In this document: piece after piece, positions 24,512 through 32,271 of the stretch
How positions within the stretch are numbered: position 1 is the first letter of the stretch
Layout: each line of letters begins with the position of its first letter
Assembly (NCBI GenBank): GCA_021737265.1
Contig: JAIPEF010000017.1
Location: 1-35,483 of the forward strand
Length of the DNA: 35,483 nt
Reading direction: 5' to 3'
Origin: Desulfocapsa sp.
Lineage (GTDB): Bacteria; Desulfobacterota; Desulfobulbia; Desulfobulbales; Desulfocapsaceae
Program-made: the position numbers and the translations under genes
Notes under the pieces: model-generated
Databases searched by the model: none
What the model was told of the DNA's origin: nothing
What the model saw: the letters and a program-made list of their open reading frames with translations, nothing else

Positions 24512-26011
24512 TTACGAAAACTTTAGGTCAAAGCCCACATTTTGTAAATAATGAGCTTCCTGCTCAAGGCTGGCAAGTTGCAGGGGATGATTTTTCAACT
24601 CATTCTTGGCAAACTTCAGGGTCAACCTGTTTTCATTGGCGGTAATTTTTTCAATAACTGCTGTTTCCTCTTTCCTGGAGCGATGCAGCAGGGTGGCGAG
24701 ACGAAGTAGTACTACAAGCCTCAAGGCTGTCTGCTGATCTTTTTCCGGCAAATTTCTGAAGAGCCTTTTTGAGATCTTTTTGCGATGACAACGCACCAAA
24801 ACACTCATCCAGTCCTGCTCCTCAAAGGAAAACCCAGGCAAGTCAGCATTGTCCAGCAGATAGGCACCATGTTTCTGATATCCACTCAAGGAAACCGCAA
24901 GGCCTATTTCATGCAGACTGCTCGCCCAGTGCAGTACCTCGGCATCTTCGAGCCGCAGGTTCCAGTCTTTTTCACAGGCAACCAATAACTGGTGTGCTTT
25001 CTTGCTTACCCGTCGTGCATGTTTCTGACTAATCTGAAATCGCTGCTGCACACTTGAAACAGTTTTCAAGCGGGTATCTTCGCTCTTTATGCGCCCCAGA
25101 CGCTCATACAGTAGGCCTTCCCGCAGGGCACCCTCAGAAACCTGCATGGTTTCTATTTTTAGTGCCTCAAAGGTGGCAATGAGGATGGCCAGCCCTCCTG
25201 CAAAAACGGGTTGACGATCACTCATTAAACCAGGCAGATCAAGATTCTGCAGATCTCCAGCCTCAATCATTATATCCCGTATCTTGTACAGACTGTCCAG
25301 TGTGATGGCATAGGACTCAAGCCCAAGCCCATTCACAACTCTACCTACGGCTTTGATGGTACCGGATGCCCCTGTGGCAGAGCTCCAGTCAGCTTTTTGG
25401 AAATAACGTCTTACCGGACGCAGTTTCAGGTGGGCGGCAATTTTGGCATTTTTCCAATACTTTTTGTTGAGCTTTCCATTTTGGAAAAACTCACGACTCA
25501 TGCTGACACACCCCATATTGAGGCTGCGCAGATGCTGAGGCTCGAAATCCTCACCGACAATTAATTCAGTACTGCCCCCACCAATATCCATGACAAATCG
25601 TTTGCCCTCATCAGCAACCAGGGAATGGGAAACACCCAGGTACACAAGACGGGCCTCCTCTTTCCCCCCAATGACGGAGATTGGGTGGCCAAGAACCTCA
25701 CTGCCTTCTTGTAAAAACCGGCGAGAATTTTTTGCCTGGCGCAAAGTCTTGGTACCAACTGCCGCCACATTCCCCTGGGGGAAATCCTTCACACGTTCGC
25801 CAAAACGCTCAAGACAAAAAAGGGCGCGTGTACATGCTTCTTGAGACAATCTGCCATCTTTATCGAGACCGGCTCCCAGGCGTACCATTTCCTTTAAATT
25901 GTCCAGAATGTGGACATGACCGTCTTCAATACGGGCAACAACCATGTGAAAACTGTTGGAACCCAAATCGATGGAGGCTAAATATTGTGGTGTTTGCTGT
26001 TGATCTTTCAC
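24512..26011 (-). CDS. ppx: Exopolyphosphatase (Ppx/GppA family)
   Basis: The family removes terminal phosphate from polyphosphate, or from pppGpp in the GppA branch. The 499-aa product has the ASKHA fold motif ASIDLGSNSFHM at the N-terminus, the second phosphate loop MDIGGGSTELIVG near 142-154, and a C-terminal HD-type domain (LHEIGLAVSLSGYQKHGAYL) of the sort found in long Ppx proteins. Length and C-terminal domain favour Ppx over short GppA-like proteins. The start is a GTG. It has only a weak GGA ribosome site, but family-like sequence begins within a few residues. It lies 79 nt downstream of the CofD/YvcK-like gene, on the same strand, and may be co-transcribed. Confidence 0.93.
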   Translation of the reverse strand: MKDQQQTPQYLASIDLGSNSFHMVVARIEDGHVHILDNLKEMVRLGAGLDKDGRLSQEACTRALFCLERFGERVKDFPQGNVAAVGTKTLRQAKNSRRFLQEGSEVLGHPISVIGGKEEARLVYLGVSHSLVADEGKRFVMDIGGGSTELIVGEDFEPQHLRSLNMGCVSMSREFFQNGKLNKKYWKNAKIAAHLKLRPVRRYFQKADWSSATGASGTIKAVGRVVNGLGLESYAITLDSLYKIRDIMIEAGDLQNLDLPGLMSDRQPVFAGGLAILIATFEALKIETMQVSEGALREGLLYERLGRIKSEDTRLKTVSSVQQRFQISQKHARRVSKKAHQLLVACEKDWNLRLEDAEVLHWASSLHEIGLAVSLSGYQKHGAYLLDNADLPGFSFEEQDWMSVLVRCHRKKISKRLFRNLPEKDQQTALRLVVLLRLATLLHRSRKEETAVIEKITANENRLTLKFAKNELKNHPLQLASLEQEAHYLQNVGFDLKFS

Positions 26012-26090
26012 TGGGTTCCAGAGCTTGGATATGGAAGTACTTTAAACAATATTTACCCCTTTATGGTATTTGTACCCGGCCATAAAACGG

Positions 26091-28430
26091 TCAATGTTTA
26101 AAGACCACTTCCCGGAAAAAAACAATCAGCTTTTCTCGCCGGTTCTTCATTCGTACCTGTTCGGGAATAAGATTAGAATGATCAATTTTGATGACTGCCA
26201 TTTTATATTCGATATGAGAGGCAAAGCGGTTATCCAGATACCAGGCATAGGTAAGCCCAAAAAGAAGACCTGGCGGGGTGAACCCTTCTCTGCCGTTCAC
26301 AAGACGGGTAAAGTGGTTTTCGTCCTCGCCATCCCGCACCATTCTGGAAAGGATCAGATACTCTGCAAGGTCATGCTCGTTAAAGTATGATTTTCTCTTT
26401 TCAGGATCTTTGAGATGAAGATGATATATCTTTCCCAGGAAAATTCCATTTGTGTTTATGGTATCGATTTCTTTACTCGCTGCGTAGTTCCCAAGCAAAG
26501 ACTGGCCAACGGCAACAAGAAAGGCCACCTCAAGATCAGATACGGAGTCGAATTGATCCTGACGAATTTTAACATAACCATCTTCAGGATCATAAAAAGA
26601 ATAGACCTTGTCCCAGTGCTGGTCGCGTTTCCATTCCTCGGTCGCTATGCACTGGACACCATGGACAAACTGTAAATGTGCAAGTGGAATATCTTTATGA
26701 TCCCAAAGAATCCTCTGCAGGGTTTTTCGAATTTGTTCTGTTTTGTCTTGTGCCTGCCCCTGTAGTTCAATGCTAATACCACTTAGAAACTCCTTAATTT
26801 TTTTGTAGCGTAGACAGGGGATCTGCATGGAGGTCAGATATTTTTTCTTCTCTCCACTCCCTGCGTCAGTGGGTAGTTTAGCTGCTGATGGGGCAGGAAT
26901 ATGAAGGAAACTCGCCCACAGGGTCCTTACAACCAGGGAAAACTGCTTCGGATCATGGCGAATAACACCATGATCGCGAAGCGCTGCTTTTGAATAAATA
27001 CTGCATTCAAGTGGGACAATCCCCTGTCCCAATACCTTATCACGATCAAGATAGATGGGTATTTTCCCCTCCACCGCATAATTCTGTATCACCGTGGCCG
27101 GAACATCCTTGAAAGAGAGACACAATACTTTTTCAAAAAGCCCTTCAGTGCCCCCGGGAATGTTTCGTTTATAGGCATTCAGGAGATCCGAGAGATGAAA
27201 TTTCCGTTCAGGATCAGTGAGACTGAGGTCGGTTTCTCCGGTTTGAACCCAGAGATTTGAAACCAAAATTTTCAGGGCATTTTTGTTCGCCTTTACCGCC
27301 TCAACAATGCCCGGTACCTGAAAAACAGGGATCAAAGAACTGTACAGGCTGCCAGGGGCCATTATCATGATATGGGCATCTCTAATGAGCCCCAGTAATT
27401 CAGAAGATACCGGGGGTTCTTCACAAAAATTCACACACACGCGATCTACAGGATAACCGCGATTGGCATAATATGACTTATGCTCACCCGTAACCTGTAC
27501 ACCGTTGGCATAACAGACACTCAGTTCTGCCGGCACAGAGGTACAGGGCACTACCGCCTGTTCATCCGCCCCCAACACCACACACAGAGATGCGATACCC
27601 CTCTGGAGATTCTGTTGCAACAGATCTTGCTCGTCAAGCAGTGTCTCAGCAGTATAATGCTCGGGAATCTGTTCATATATTGATGAGGCCAGAATGAGAT
27701 TTCCAAGACAATGGGGCCTGCTGAGAACAGCCTTCAACCGAGAATCAGCAAAAAGGTTGTCAATTCTCTTAGCAAGCATCTGCTCAATGGCAGAAGGAAG
27801 ATGCTTCTGCCTGGCCAGTCCGCTATCTACCAGCAATTGTTGACTGTTGGCGGGAGGGGTAAAAAAACGATGATTAAAGACCGCAGCCAGTGTCTCTACA
27901 CAGCGAACAGCTTCCAGTTCTGTCAGATTATAGAGTTCCTGCAATTTAACAAGCTGTATTGAAGAAAGCAACACATGACGAATATCACCAAGGGCTATAA
28001 GCGGAAGATCTTTGAGCAGTTCTCCGGTTGAGCCCCCGTCATCAGTTATGCAGACAATGGAGCGGGTTTTGGGGAAAATAGATTTCAGACCGGAAAAGGG
28101 TTCTTTGATCCAGGACACCGACCGGCTGTCACCTCCAATAATGGTGGATAGACCTGTTCCACCACCAAAAACCACAACGTTCAAGCCTTCAACAGGCTCA
28201 CGTTCCAGAGCATCCTTGATCTGCTGCAAGCCCGATGCAGTTTTTGAGGGAATGCCCTCCGGTACACCGGATAGGGCAAGCTCCACTAGTTTTTCACGCA
28301 GATCTTCATGGGGAAGAAGGTCCAGAGGAGAAATCAGTCCAGCCTCAATCTGTCTCAGACTGGCAGCGACATCCACCTCAGATTTTCTGTTCGTGTCCAC
28401 CAAGTGTCTCAACCCGTTATAAGATGGCAA
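26091..28430 (-). CDS. Large CofD/YvcK-family protein with extra N- and C-terminal regions
   Basis: The core (about residues 83-505) has the CofD/YvcK fold: VVVFGGGTGLST at 85-96, TDDGGSTGELL at 129-139, GDIRHVLL at 148-155, GNLILAS at 243-249 and APGSLYSSLIP at 358-368. CofD transfers phospholactate to a deazaflavin. YvcK is a UDP-sugar-binding regulator of carbon metabolism and cell shape. This protein lacks a coenzyme F420 context, so a YvcK-like regulatory role is more likely, but that is inference. At 779 aa it is more than twice the usual length. It has an N-terminal helical region of about 80 residues and a C-terminal region of about 220 residues (560-779) that I do not recognise. The only available start is a TTG directly after the in-frame mdh stop codon, with AGGA 6 nt upstream inside mdh, implying translational coupling. 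Confidence 0.8.
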   Translation of the reverse strand: MPSYNGLRHLVDTNRKSEVDVAASLRQIEAGLISPLDLLPHEDLREKLVELALSGVPEGIPSKTASGLQQIKDALEREPVEGLNVVVFGGGTGLSTIIGGDSRSVSWIKEPFSGLKSIFPKTRSIVCITDDGGSTGELLKDLPLIALGDIRHVLLSSIQLVKLQELYNLTELEAVRCVETLAAVFNHRFFTPPANSQQLLVDSGLARQKHLPSAIEQMLAKRIDNLFADSRLKAVLSRPHCLGNLILASSIYEQIPEHYTAETLLDEQDLLQQNLQRGIASLCVVLGADEQAVVPCTSVPAELSVCYANGVQVTGEHKSYYANRGYPVDRVCVNFCEEPPVSSELLGLIRDAHIMIMAPGSLYSSLIPVFQVPGIVEAVKANKNALKILVSNLWVQTGETDLSLTDPERKFHLSDLLNAYKRNIPGGTEGLFEKVLCLSFKDVPATVIQNYAVEGKIPIYLDRDKVLGQGIVPLECSIYSKAALRDHGVIRHDPKQFSLVVRTLWASFLHIPAPSAAKLPTDAGSGEKKKYLTSMQIPCLRYKKIKEFLSGISIELQGQAQDKTEQIRKTLQRILWDHKDIPLAHLQFVHGVQCIATEEWKRDQHWDKVYSFYDPEDGYVKIRQDQFDSVSDLEVAFLVAVGQSLLGNYAASKEIDTINTNGIFLGKIYHLHLKDPEKRKSYFNEHDLAEYLILSRMVRDGEDENHFTRLVNGREGFTPPGLLFGLTYAWYLDNRFASHIEYKMAVIKIDHSNLIPEQVRMKNRREKLIVFFREVVFKH

Positions 28431-29357
28431 TTAAAGTCCTGTTGCCTGCATCTGTTTTTCTACGGCCTGGACAGAAAGCTGCAGTGCAGCTTTCTCTTCT
28501 GCAGTGAGTTCGAACTCAAGGATCTTCTCAACACCTTTCTCGCCGATTACGACCGGCACTCCGAGAAAATATCCGGAAACACCAAATTCACCTTCAAGGT
28601 AGGCTGCACAGGGGAGGACACGCTTGGAATCTGTGAGTACTGCCTCTGCCATTTCAATTGCTGCAAGGCCGGGGGTATAAAAAGCAGAACCGGTTTTCAG
28701 GTGATTGACAATCTCAAGGCCTCCTGTCTGGGTACGATGGACAATAGCATCAATCTCTTCACTTGAAAGAAGTTCTGTGATGGGTACCCCTGCAACATTT
28801 GCAAGACGAACCATGGGCATCATGTTGTCACCATGAATCCCAAGAACCAGCGCATTAACATCCTTTGGAGCCACCCCAAGAGCCTGGGCAAGAAAAGTTC
28901 GATAGCGGGCAGAATCGAGAACTCCTGCCATTCCAATCACTTTTTCTTTCGGATGTCCAGTTACTTTAAAAGCCGTATGAACCATGGCATCAATGGGATT
29001 TGTAACAACAATCAGGACACAGTCCGGTGAATATTTTACAGCCTCCTCTGCGCAGGATTTTACAATCGCCACATTAATTGCCAGGAGATCATCCCTAGAC
29101 ATCCCGGGTTTACGCGCAATCCCAGCCGAGATAATAACGACATCTGAGTTTGCAGTATCGGCATAATCATTGCTGCCCTTTACATCAAAGTAAAATCCTT
29201 CAACAGGCCCGGACTGTGAAAGATCCAGTGCCTTTCCCTGAGGAATCCCTTCTGCCACATCAAGCAGGACGATATCACCAAGGTTTTTAGCAGCAGCCCA
29301 GTGAGCGGCAGTGGCTCCAACATTTCCGGCACCAATGATCGTTATTTTCTTTCTCAT
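28431..29357 (-). CDS. mdh: Malate dehydrogenase (LDH-like type)
   Basis: This enzyme interconverts malate and oxaloacetate with NAD(H). The 308-aa chain has the dinucleotide motif GAGNVG at 9-14, an Asp after the second strand (LLDV) favouring NAD, the substrate-binding arginine in [27 protein letters not shown] and the catalytic histidine in GIHGDNMMP. The last three residues, ATG-type codons aside, overlap the ribosome site of the next gene. An AGGA-like ribosome site precedes the ATG. A good sigma-70 promoter lies about 100 nt upstream. With the malic enzyme it could route malate between pyruvate and oxaloacetate. Confidence 0.96.
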   Translation of the reverse strand: MRKKITIIGAGNVGATAAHWAAAKNLGDIVLLDVAEGIPQGKALDLSQSGPVEGFYFDVKGSNDYADTANSDVVIISAGIARKPGMSRDDLLAINVAIVKSCAEEAVKYSPDCVLIVVTNPIDAMVHTAFKVTGHPKEKVIGMAGVLDSARYRTFLAQALGVAPKDVNALVLGIHGDNMMPMVRLANVAGVPITELLSSEEIDAIVHRTQTGGLEIVNHLKTGSAFYTPGLAAIEMAEAVLTDSKRVLPCAAYLEGEFGVSGYFLGVPVVIGEKGVEKILEFELTAEEKAALQLSVQAVEKQMQATGL

Positions 29358-29463
29358 TTTTTTATTCCTTTTTTACTTTTCAGGGGAGTTACACCGTCTC
29401 TCTAGACTGGATCTTATTTAAAATACAGAGAGGAGAAGTCGCCTCTCAGGTACAGCAAAATGA

Positions 29464-29492
29464 ATTATACTGTGAATCACATCCAGTGTAAA
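29464..29492 (-). promoter_or_regulatory. Sigma-70 promoter of mdh with palindrome in the spacer
   Basis: On the minus strand TTTACA (29487-29492), a 17-nt spacer and a perfect TATAAT (29464-29469) form a strong promoter. The expected start is near 29457, giving a leader of about 100 nt. The spacer contains the 11-bp palindrome TGTGATTCACA (29471-29481). Confidence 0.65.
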
Positions 29493-29749
29493 CGGTTCAG
29501 CAATATGTTTTAATTTTTTCAATTATATGACAAAACATTGGTTAATCGAAGTCACCCTTTTTAACAGTGGGTTCGTTCATCACACTATTGAAATTGAACG
29601 CTCCGAATCGTTGTAAGTAGCTAACAGGAATTCTAACAGGTAGAAAGAAACAACTCTAAAAAATTACATCAGAAAATAAGGAAGAAGGAAGCAATTTGTC
29701 TTCCTGAAACAGAAGAGCCAATTTGCTGCTACAAAAGGGTTGTGAATAG

Positions 29750-29804
29750 AAAGATTTAAACAAAAATGCCAGGTCAAAGGGGGGGTAATTCCCTTAGACC
29801 TGGC
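29750..29804 (-). terminator. Rho-independent terminator of the multiheme cytochrome gene
   Basis: GCCAGGTC (29768-29775 on the plus strand) pairs with GACCTGGC (29797-29804). After one mismatch the stem continues with AAGGG/CCCTT. On the minus strand it is followed at once by ATTTTTGTTT. It lies 36 nt after the cytochrome stop codon. Confidence 0.85.
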
Positions 29805-29840
29805 GAGGATTAATATTTCGTTCCTGAGCTTAGGTCACGA

Positions 29841-31772
29841 TCAAGGCATACGCAGATTGCGTTCCGGTCTTGAGAAACTGTGACACCAGGAGCAGTCATA
29901 CCCCTTGTCTTTTACGTGCTTATCATGAATCGTCACGAAAGGTTTGTTATCCTCACTTCCATGACATTGGTAGCAGACAACACTTCTTGAACCCTTCAGT
30001 TGATAACCAAGCTCTCCCTGCAGGTCCATTCTGGAGGTACTTCCATGGCAACTGCTGCATTGGAGGGCGCTTGAAGAGTCAGGGACTCCATGGTTAAGCA
30101 TCTGGTAGGTGTCAGTCAGGACCCATGTGTAGGGCTCATCTGCCGAATACCCTGTGTTGACCAGACCATTTCTAACCGACTTGTCAGCATCGCCTGATAC
30201 CTTCAAATATTCCCAGGTGTCCAGAGCGATCAGCCTGGAATCTACAGCAGTCATAGGCTGGTTTGCTGTTTTGTATTTGAATGCATAGAGTTTACCGTCC
30301 TGGACATCTCCAAGGGGTCTGGATGTAGGATAGGTACCCTTTGCCGCATCATAAGTCAAAGAGGCGTCATCCCCAAGCAGGTAGTTGTCACTCAGCCTGT
30401 TCCAGAACTTGTATTCGGGAATGAGGTTTGCTTCTTTCGTAGAGTATGGGTGGCTTGCTCCCGAACTACCGTCAGCCGGCTGACCGTTAATGTTCACCTG
30501 CCAGTCGCGATAGACTTCTGTGGCAACCTTGGCGTAAGTAGGGATGTGACATGTCTGGCAGGCAACTCTGGCCACATGTCTTCCTATGGTCGAACTGTCG
30601 TGACCACTGAGAGACTCTTTATTGGTGTGACATGTTGAACAACGTATTTCCGCTCCACGGTTCACATCGTCGGTGGGGCGCAGGTCAGATCCCTTCCCTA
30701 TTACCAGGTGATTTTCAAAGATGTGGCAACGCTGACAGGAGAGATCACTGCCATTGCTATTCATGTGCACATCAAAATCAGGATCACTATTGTGGGCTGT
30801 GGCCAGGGACAGATCTCCCCGTTTCACACCGTCACCGCCACCTGCCTTGGCGTGACAGGTCAGGCAATTCGCCCGAGTGGGGGCGTTTATGTTACGGACC
30901 ATGGAATCAGTGGGAGCTAGAACACCCATGCTGCCATCCGCCAACCGTATCCTGGAAGTTGAATACTCTTCGTTATGACAAACAAGACAGTCAATGTTCT
31001 CAAGTCCGGCTGAAGTATCGTTGGGTTTTTTCCCTCGGCCGACATGGCAGGAACCGCATACGGGCCAGTCCCCCTCGATATTGATGCAATAGCTGTTCAC
31101 CGCATTAGTGAGTTTACCCTGGAGAGTTCCCTGGTTATTAACCATGTCAGGGGTCTCACCCACCCATCTGTAGTGAGTAGAGTTCTGCATTTCGAGCGCC
31201 TCGGTATAATGACAACTGAGGCAATTATCAGGATATTCGGCAAATGTCAGCCCGGCATGTGGGGTGTCTGGATCGCAAATTAAATCTGTTCCGTTACAAT
31301 CCTGATCAATGGTGTCATCACAGACTTCCTCGGCTCCTGGATAAGAGAGTGGGTCGGAGTCATTACAATCCTGGCCACCACAGGCAGAATCGGTGAAGCC
31401 GTCCCCGTCTGTGTCCTGACAAACAGGAATTCCGACGCATTCATTGCTGGAACCGTCACCCTTTGTTCGAACACTATGGGTGAGACTTTCTCCAGAGGAG
31501 GACACTATAGTTACGGAGTTGTCGTAGCATATGGGCCCCAATGTAAGAAAGTATTGTTCTCTTCTTGTATTGTAGGTCATGGGATACTCCTGACCATTAT
31601 ATAAAACGGTCATGGAGCCATTGGCTTGCTCGTCTTTTGCACTGACACGGAGCTTGTCCTTTTTCTGTTCCCATGTCGCCCTGACGTCTTCAATCTCTGC
31701 AAAAGCAGTGACAGAAGAAAGTGGTAGCTGCACCAAAATAACGGCTGCCAGTAGGAGTAGCTTTCTGTACAT
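29841..31772 (-). CDS. Secreted multiheme cytochrome c (ten CXXCH), octaheme tetrathionate reductase-like, with MopE-type metal-binding repeat
   Basis: The 643-aa product starts with a Sec signal peptide (cleavage predicted after AFA, residue 25), so it acts in the periplasm or outside. Residues about 118-165 form a calcium-type repeat (DTDGDGF ... DCNDSDP ... PGAEEVCDD) of the kind called MopE/putative metal-binding. Ten heme motifs start at residues 184, 239, 262, 303, 346, 378, 405, 572, 600 and 627. The order and spacing of the first motifs, with SxHYRW, NSYCINI and CGSCHVGRGKKP, recall the octaheme tetrathionate reductase family, which reduces nitrite, hydroxylamine or tetrathionate. Substrate is unknown here. 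The frame is open to 31898, but the ATG at 31772 has GGAGG 9 nt upstream and leads directly into the signal peptide. It is a single-gene unit. Confidence 0.9.
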   Translation of the reverse strand: MYRKLLLLAAVILVQLPLSSVTAFAEIEDVRATWEQKKDKLRVSAKDEQANGSMTVLYNGQEYPMTYNTRREQYFLTLGPICYDNSVTIVSSSGESLTHSVRTKGDGSSNECVGIPVCQDTDGDGFTDSACGGQDCNDSDPLSYPGAEEVCDDTIDQDCNGTDLICDPDTPHAGLTFAEYPDNCLSCHYTEALEMQNSTHYRWVGETPDMVNNQGTLQGKLTNAVNSYCINIEGDWPVCGSCHVGRGKKPNDTSAGLENIDCLVCHNEEYSTSRIRLADGSMGVLAPTDSMVRNINAPTRANCLTCHAKAGGGDGVKRGDLSLATAHNSDPDFDVHMNSNGSDLSCQRCHIFENHLVIGKGSDLRPTDDVNRGAEIRCSTCHTNKESLSGHDSSTIGRHVARVACQTCHIPTYAKVATEVYRDWQVNINGQPADGSSGASHPYSTKEANLIPEYKFWNRLSDNYLLGDDASLTYDAAKGTYPTSRPLGDVQDGKLYAFKYKTANQPMTAVDSRLIALDTWEYLKVSGDADKSVRNGLVNTGYSADEPYTWVLTDTYQMLNHGVPDSSSALQCSSCHGSTSRMDLQGELGYQLKGSRSVVCYQCHGSEDNKPFVTIHDKHVKDKGYDCSWCHSFSRPERNLRMP

Positions 31773-31781
31773 TTTGTATTT

Positions 31782-31786
31782 CCTCC
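31782..31786 (-). promoter_or_regulatory. Ribosome binding site fixing the multiheme cytochrome start
   Basis: GGAGG lies 9 nt before the ATG at 31772, which opens a typical signal peptide. The upstream start at 31898 lies before the predicted transcription start and adds an unlikely 42-residue extension. Confidence 0.8.
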
Positions 31787-31808
31787 ACAAGAGGTTTAAG
31801 TTAAGAGT

Positions 31809-31821
31809 AGCCCGTCGGGCT
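31809..31821. promoter_or_regulatory. 13-bp palindrome in the cytochrome leader
   Basis: AGCCCG-T-CGGGCT is a perfect 6+1+6 palindrome between the predicted sigma-54 start site and the ribosome site. It could be an operator or a small leader hairpin. Confidence 0.35.
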
Positions 31822-31855
31822 GTTTGACACAATGTGGCACTTCGTTCACACCTCA

Positions 31856-31872
31856 AGCAAGATATAGGCCAG
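31856..31872 (-). promoter_or_regulatory. Sigma-54-like (-24/-12) promoter of the multiheme cytochrome gene
   Basis: The minus strand reads CTGGC, then 7 nt, then TTGCT. The GG and GC pairs are separated by exactly 10 nt, as in sigma-54 promoters. The start site would be near 31845, leaving a leader of about 73 nt. The middle of the -24 box (ACG in the consensus) is not conserved. Confidence 0.5.
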
Positions 31873-31942
31873 AGTAAAGCATCAGAAGGGAAAAACATTC
31901 AACTAATGACTTGAAAATTGTCTAGAGGAGTTTATTTTGTTG

Positions 31943-31965
31943 TCGATATTAGTACGTATTATCGA
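31943..31965. promoter_or_regulatory. Imperfect 23-bp palindrome, candidate enhancer-binding site
   Basis: TCGATA (31943-31948) and TATCGA (31960-31965) are perfect arms, and two more inner pairs match. The centre is about 90 bp upstream of the sigma-54-like promoter, a usual distance for an enhancer-binding activator. Confidence 0.4.
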
Positions 31966-31978
31966 TTATATAGGCTAC

Positions 31979-31991
31979 TATCATTTTGATA
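31979..31991. promoter_or_regulatory. 13-bp palindrome, second candidate upstream site
   Basis: TATCA-TTT-TGATA is a perfect 5+3+5 palindrome, centred about 31 bp (three helical turns) further upstream than the first palindrome. The region is AT-rich, so chance is possible. Confidence 0.3.
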
Positions 31992-32145
31992 ATATAAATC
32001 TTTCCCAAATACAACTTCAGGAAAAATAAGGATTCCAGCTTTTGATTTTCAGTCGACAAGAAGAGGAAAAATAATGGATATCAGGGGGATTGAATGTTGA
32101 TTTGGCTTTTGGGTGAGACCGGACAAGTGGGCATTTTGTACACAT

Positions 32146-32173
32146 TGTTTACGGGCATGTGAATAATGTTTAC
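32146..32173. repeat. Two TGTTTAC direct repeats spaced 21 bp
   Basis: TGTTTAC occurs at 32146-32152 and 32167-32173, exactly 21 bp (two helical turns) apart, with similar flanks. This could be a tandem binding site. It is about 275 bp upstream of the sigma-54-like element and about 100 bp after kdsB. Confidence 0.3.
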
Positions 32174-32205
32174 ACATTACAGGCTTTGAAATTATTCGTT
32201 GAATG

Positions 32206-32245
32206 GCGAATTTCCGACAAAGGGGTACAACGGATGAAAATTCGC
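32206..32245 (-). terminator. Hairpin after kdsB, possible terminator
   Basis: GCGAATTT (32206-32213) and AAATTCGC (32238-32245) pair over 8 bp, with a further CCG/CGG pairing inside. It lies 26 nt after the kdsB stop codon. No T run follows on the minus strand, so it is not a standard intrinsic terminator. Confidence 0.3.
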
Positions 32246-32271
32246 TAACCCCCTACCAGTGGAACGCCTGA

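Larger units (their letters stand above)
29358..29840. other. Intergenic region between mdh and the multiheme cytochrome gene
   Basis: This 483-nt stretch holds the mdh promoter (29464-29492), a short GAGAGG/CCTCTC hairpin in the mdh leader (about 29430-29449) and the cytochrome terminator (29750-29804). Between 29500 and 29750 I see no gene. There is only a weak 6-bp hairpin (AGGAAG/CTTCCT near 29686-29706). Confidence 0.6.
31773..32271. other. Intergenic region upstream of the multiheme cytochrome gene
   Basis: This 499-nt stretch contains no convincing gene. From the cytochrome side it holds a ribosome site, a palindrome (31809-31821), a sigma-54-like promoter (31856-31872), two palindromes (31943-31965 and 31979-31991), a repeat of AGGAAAAATAA (32019-32029 and 32064-32074), two TGTTTAC copies 21 bp apart (32146-32173) and a hairpin after kdsB (32206-32245). 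Confidence 0.6.

Noticed and set aside
29430..29449. CTGAGAGG in the mdh leader, recalling a thiamine pyrophosphate riboswitch
   Set aside because: The other conserved TPP elements are missing and mdh is not a thiamine gene. Only a 6-bp hairpin is present.
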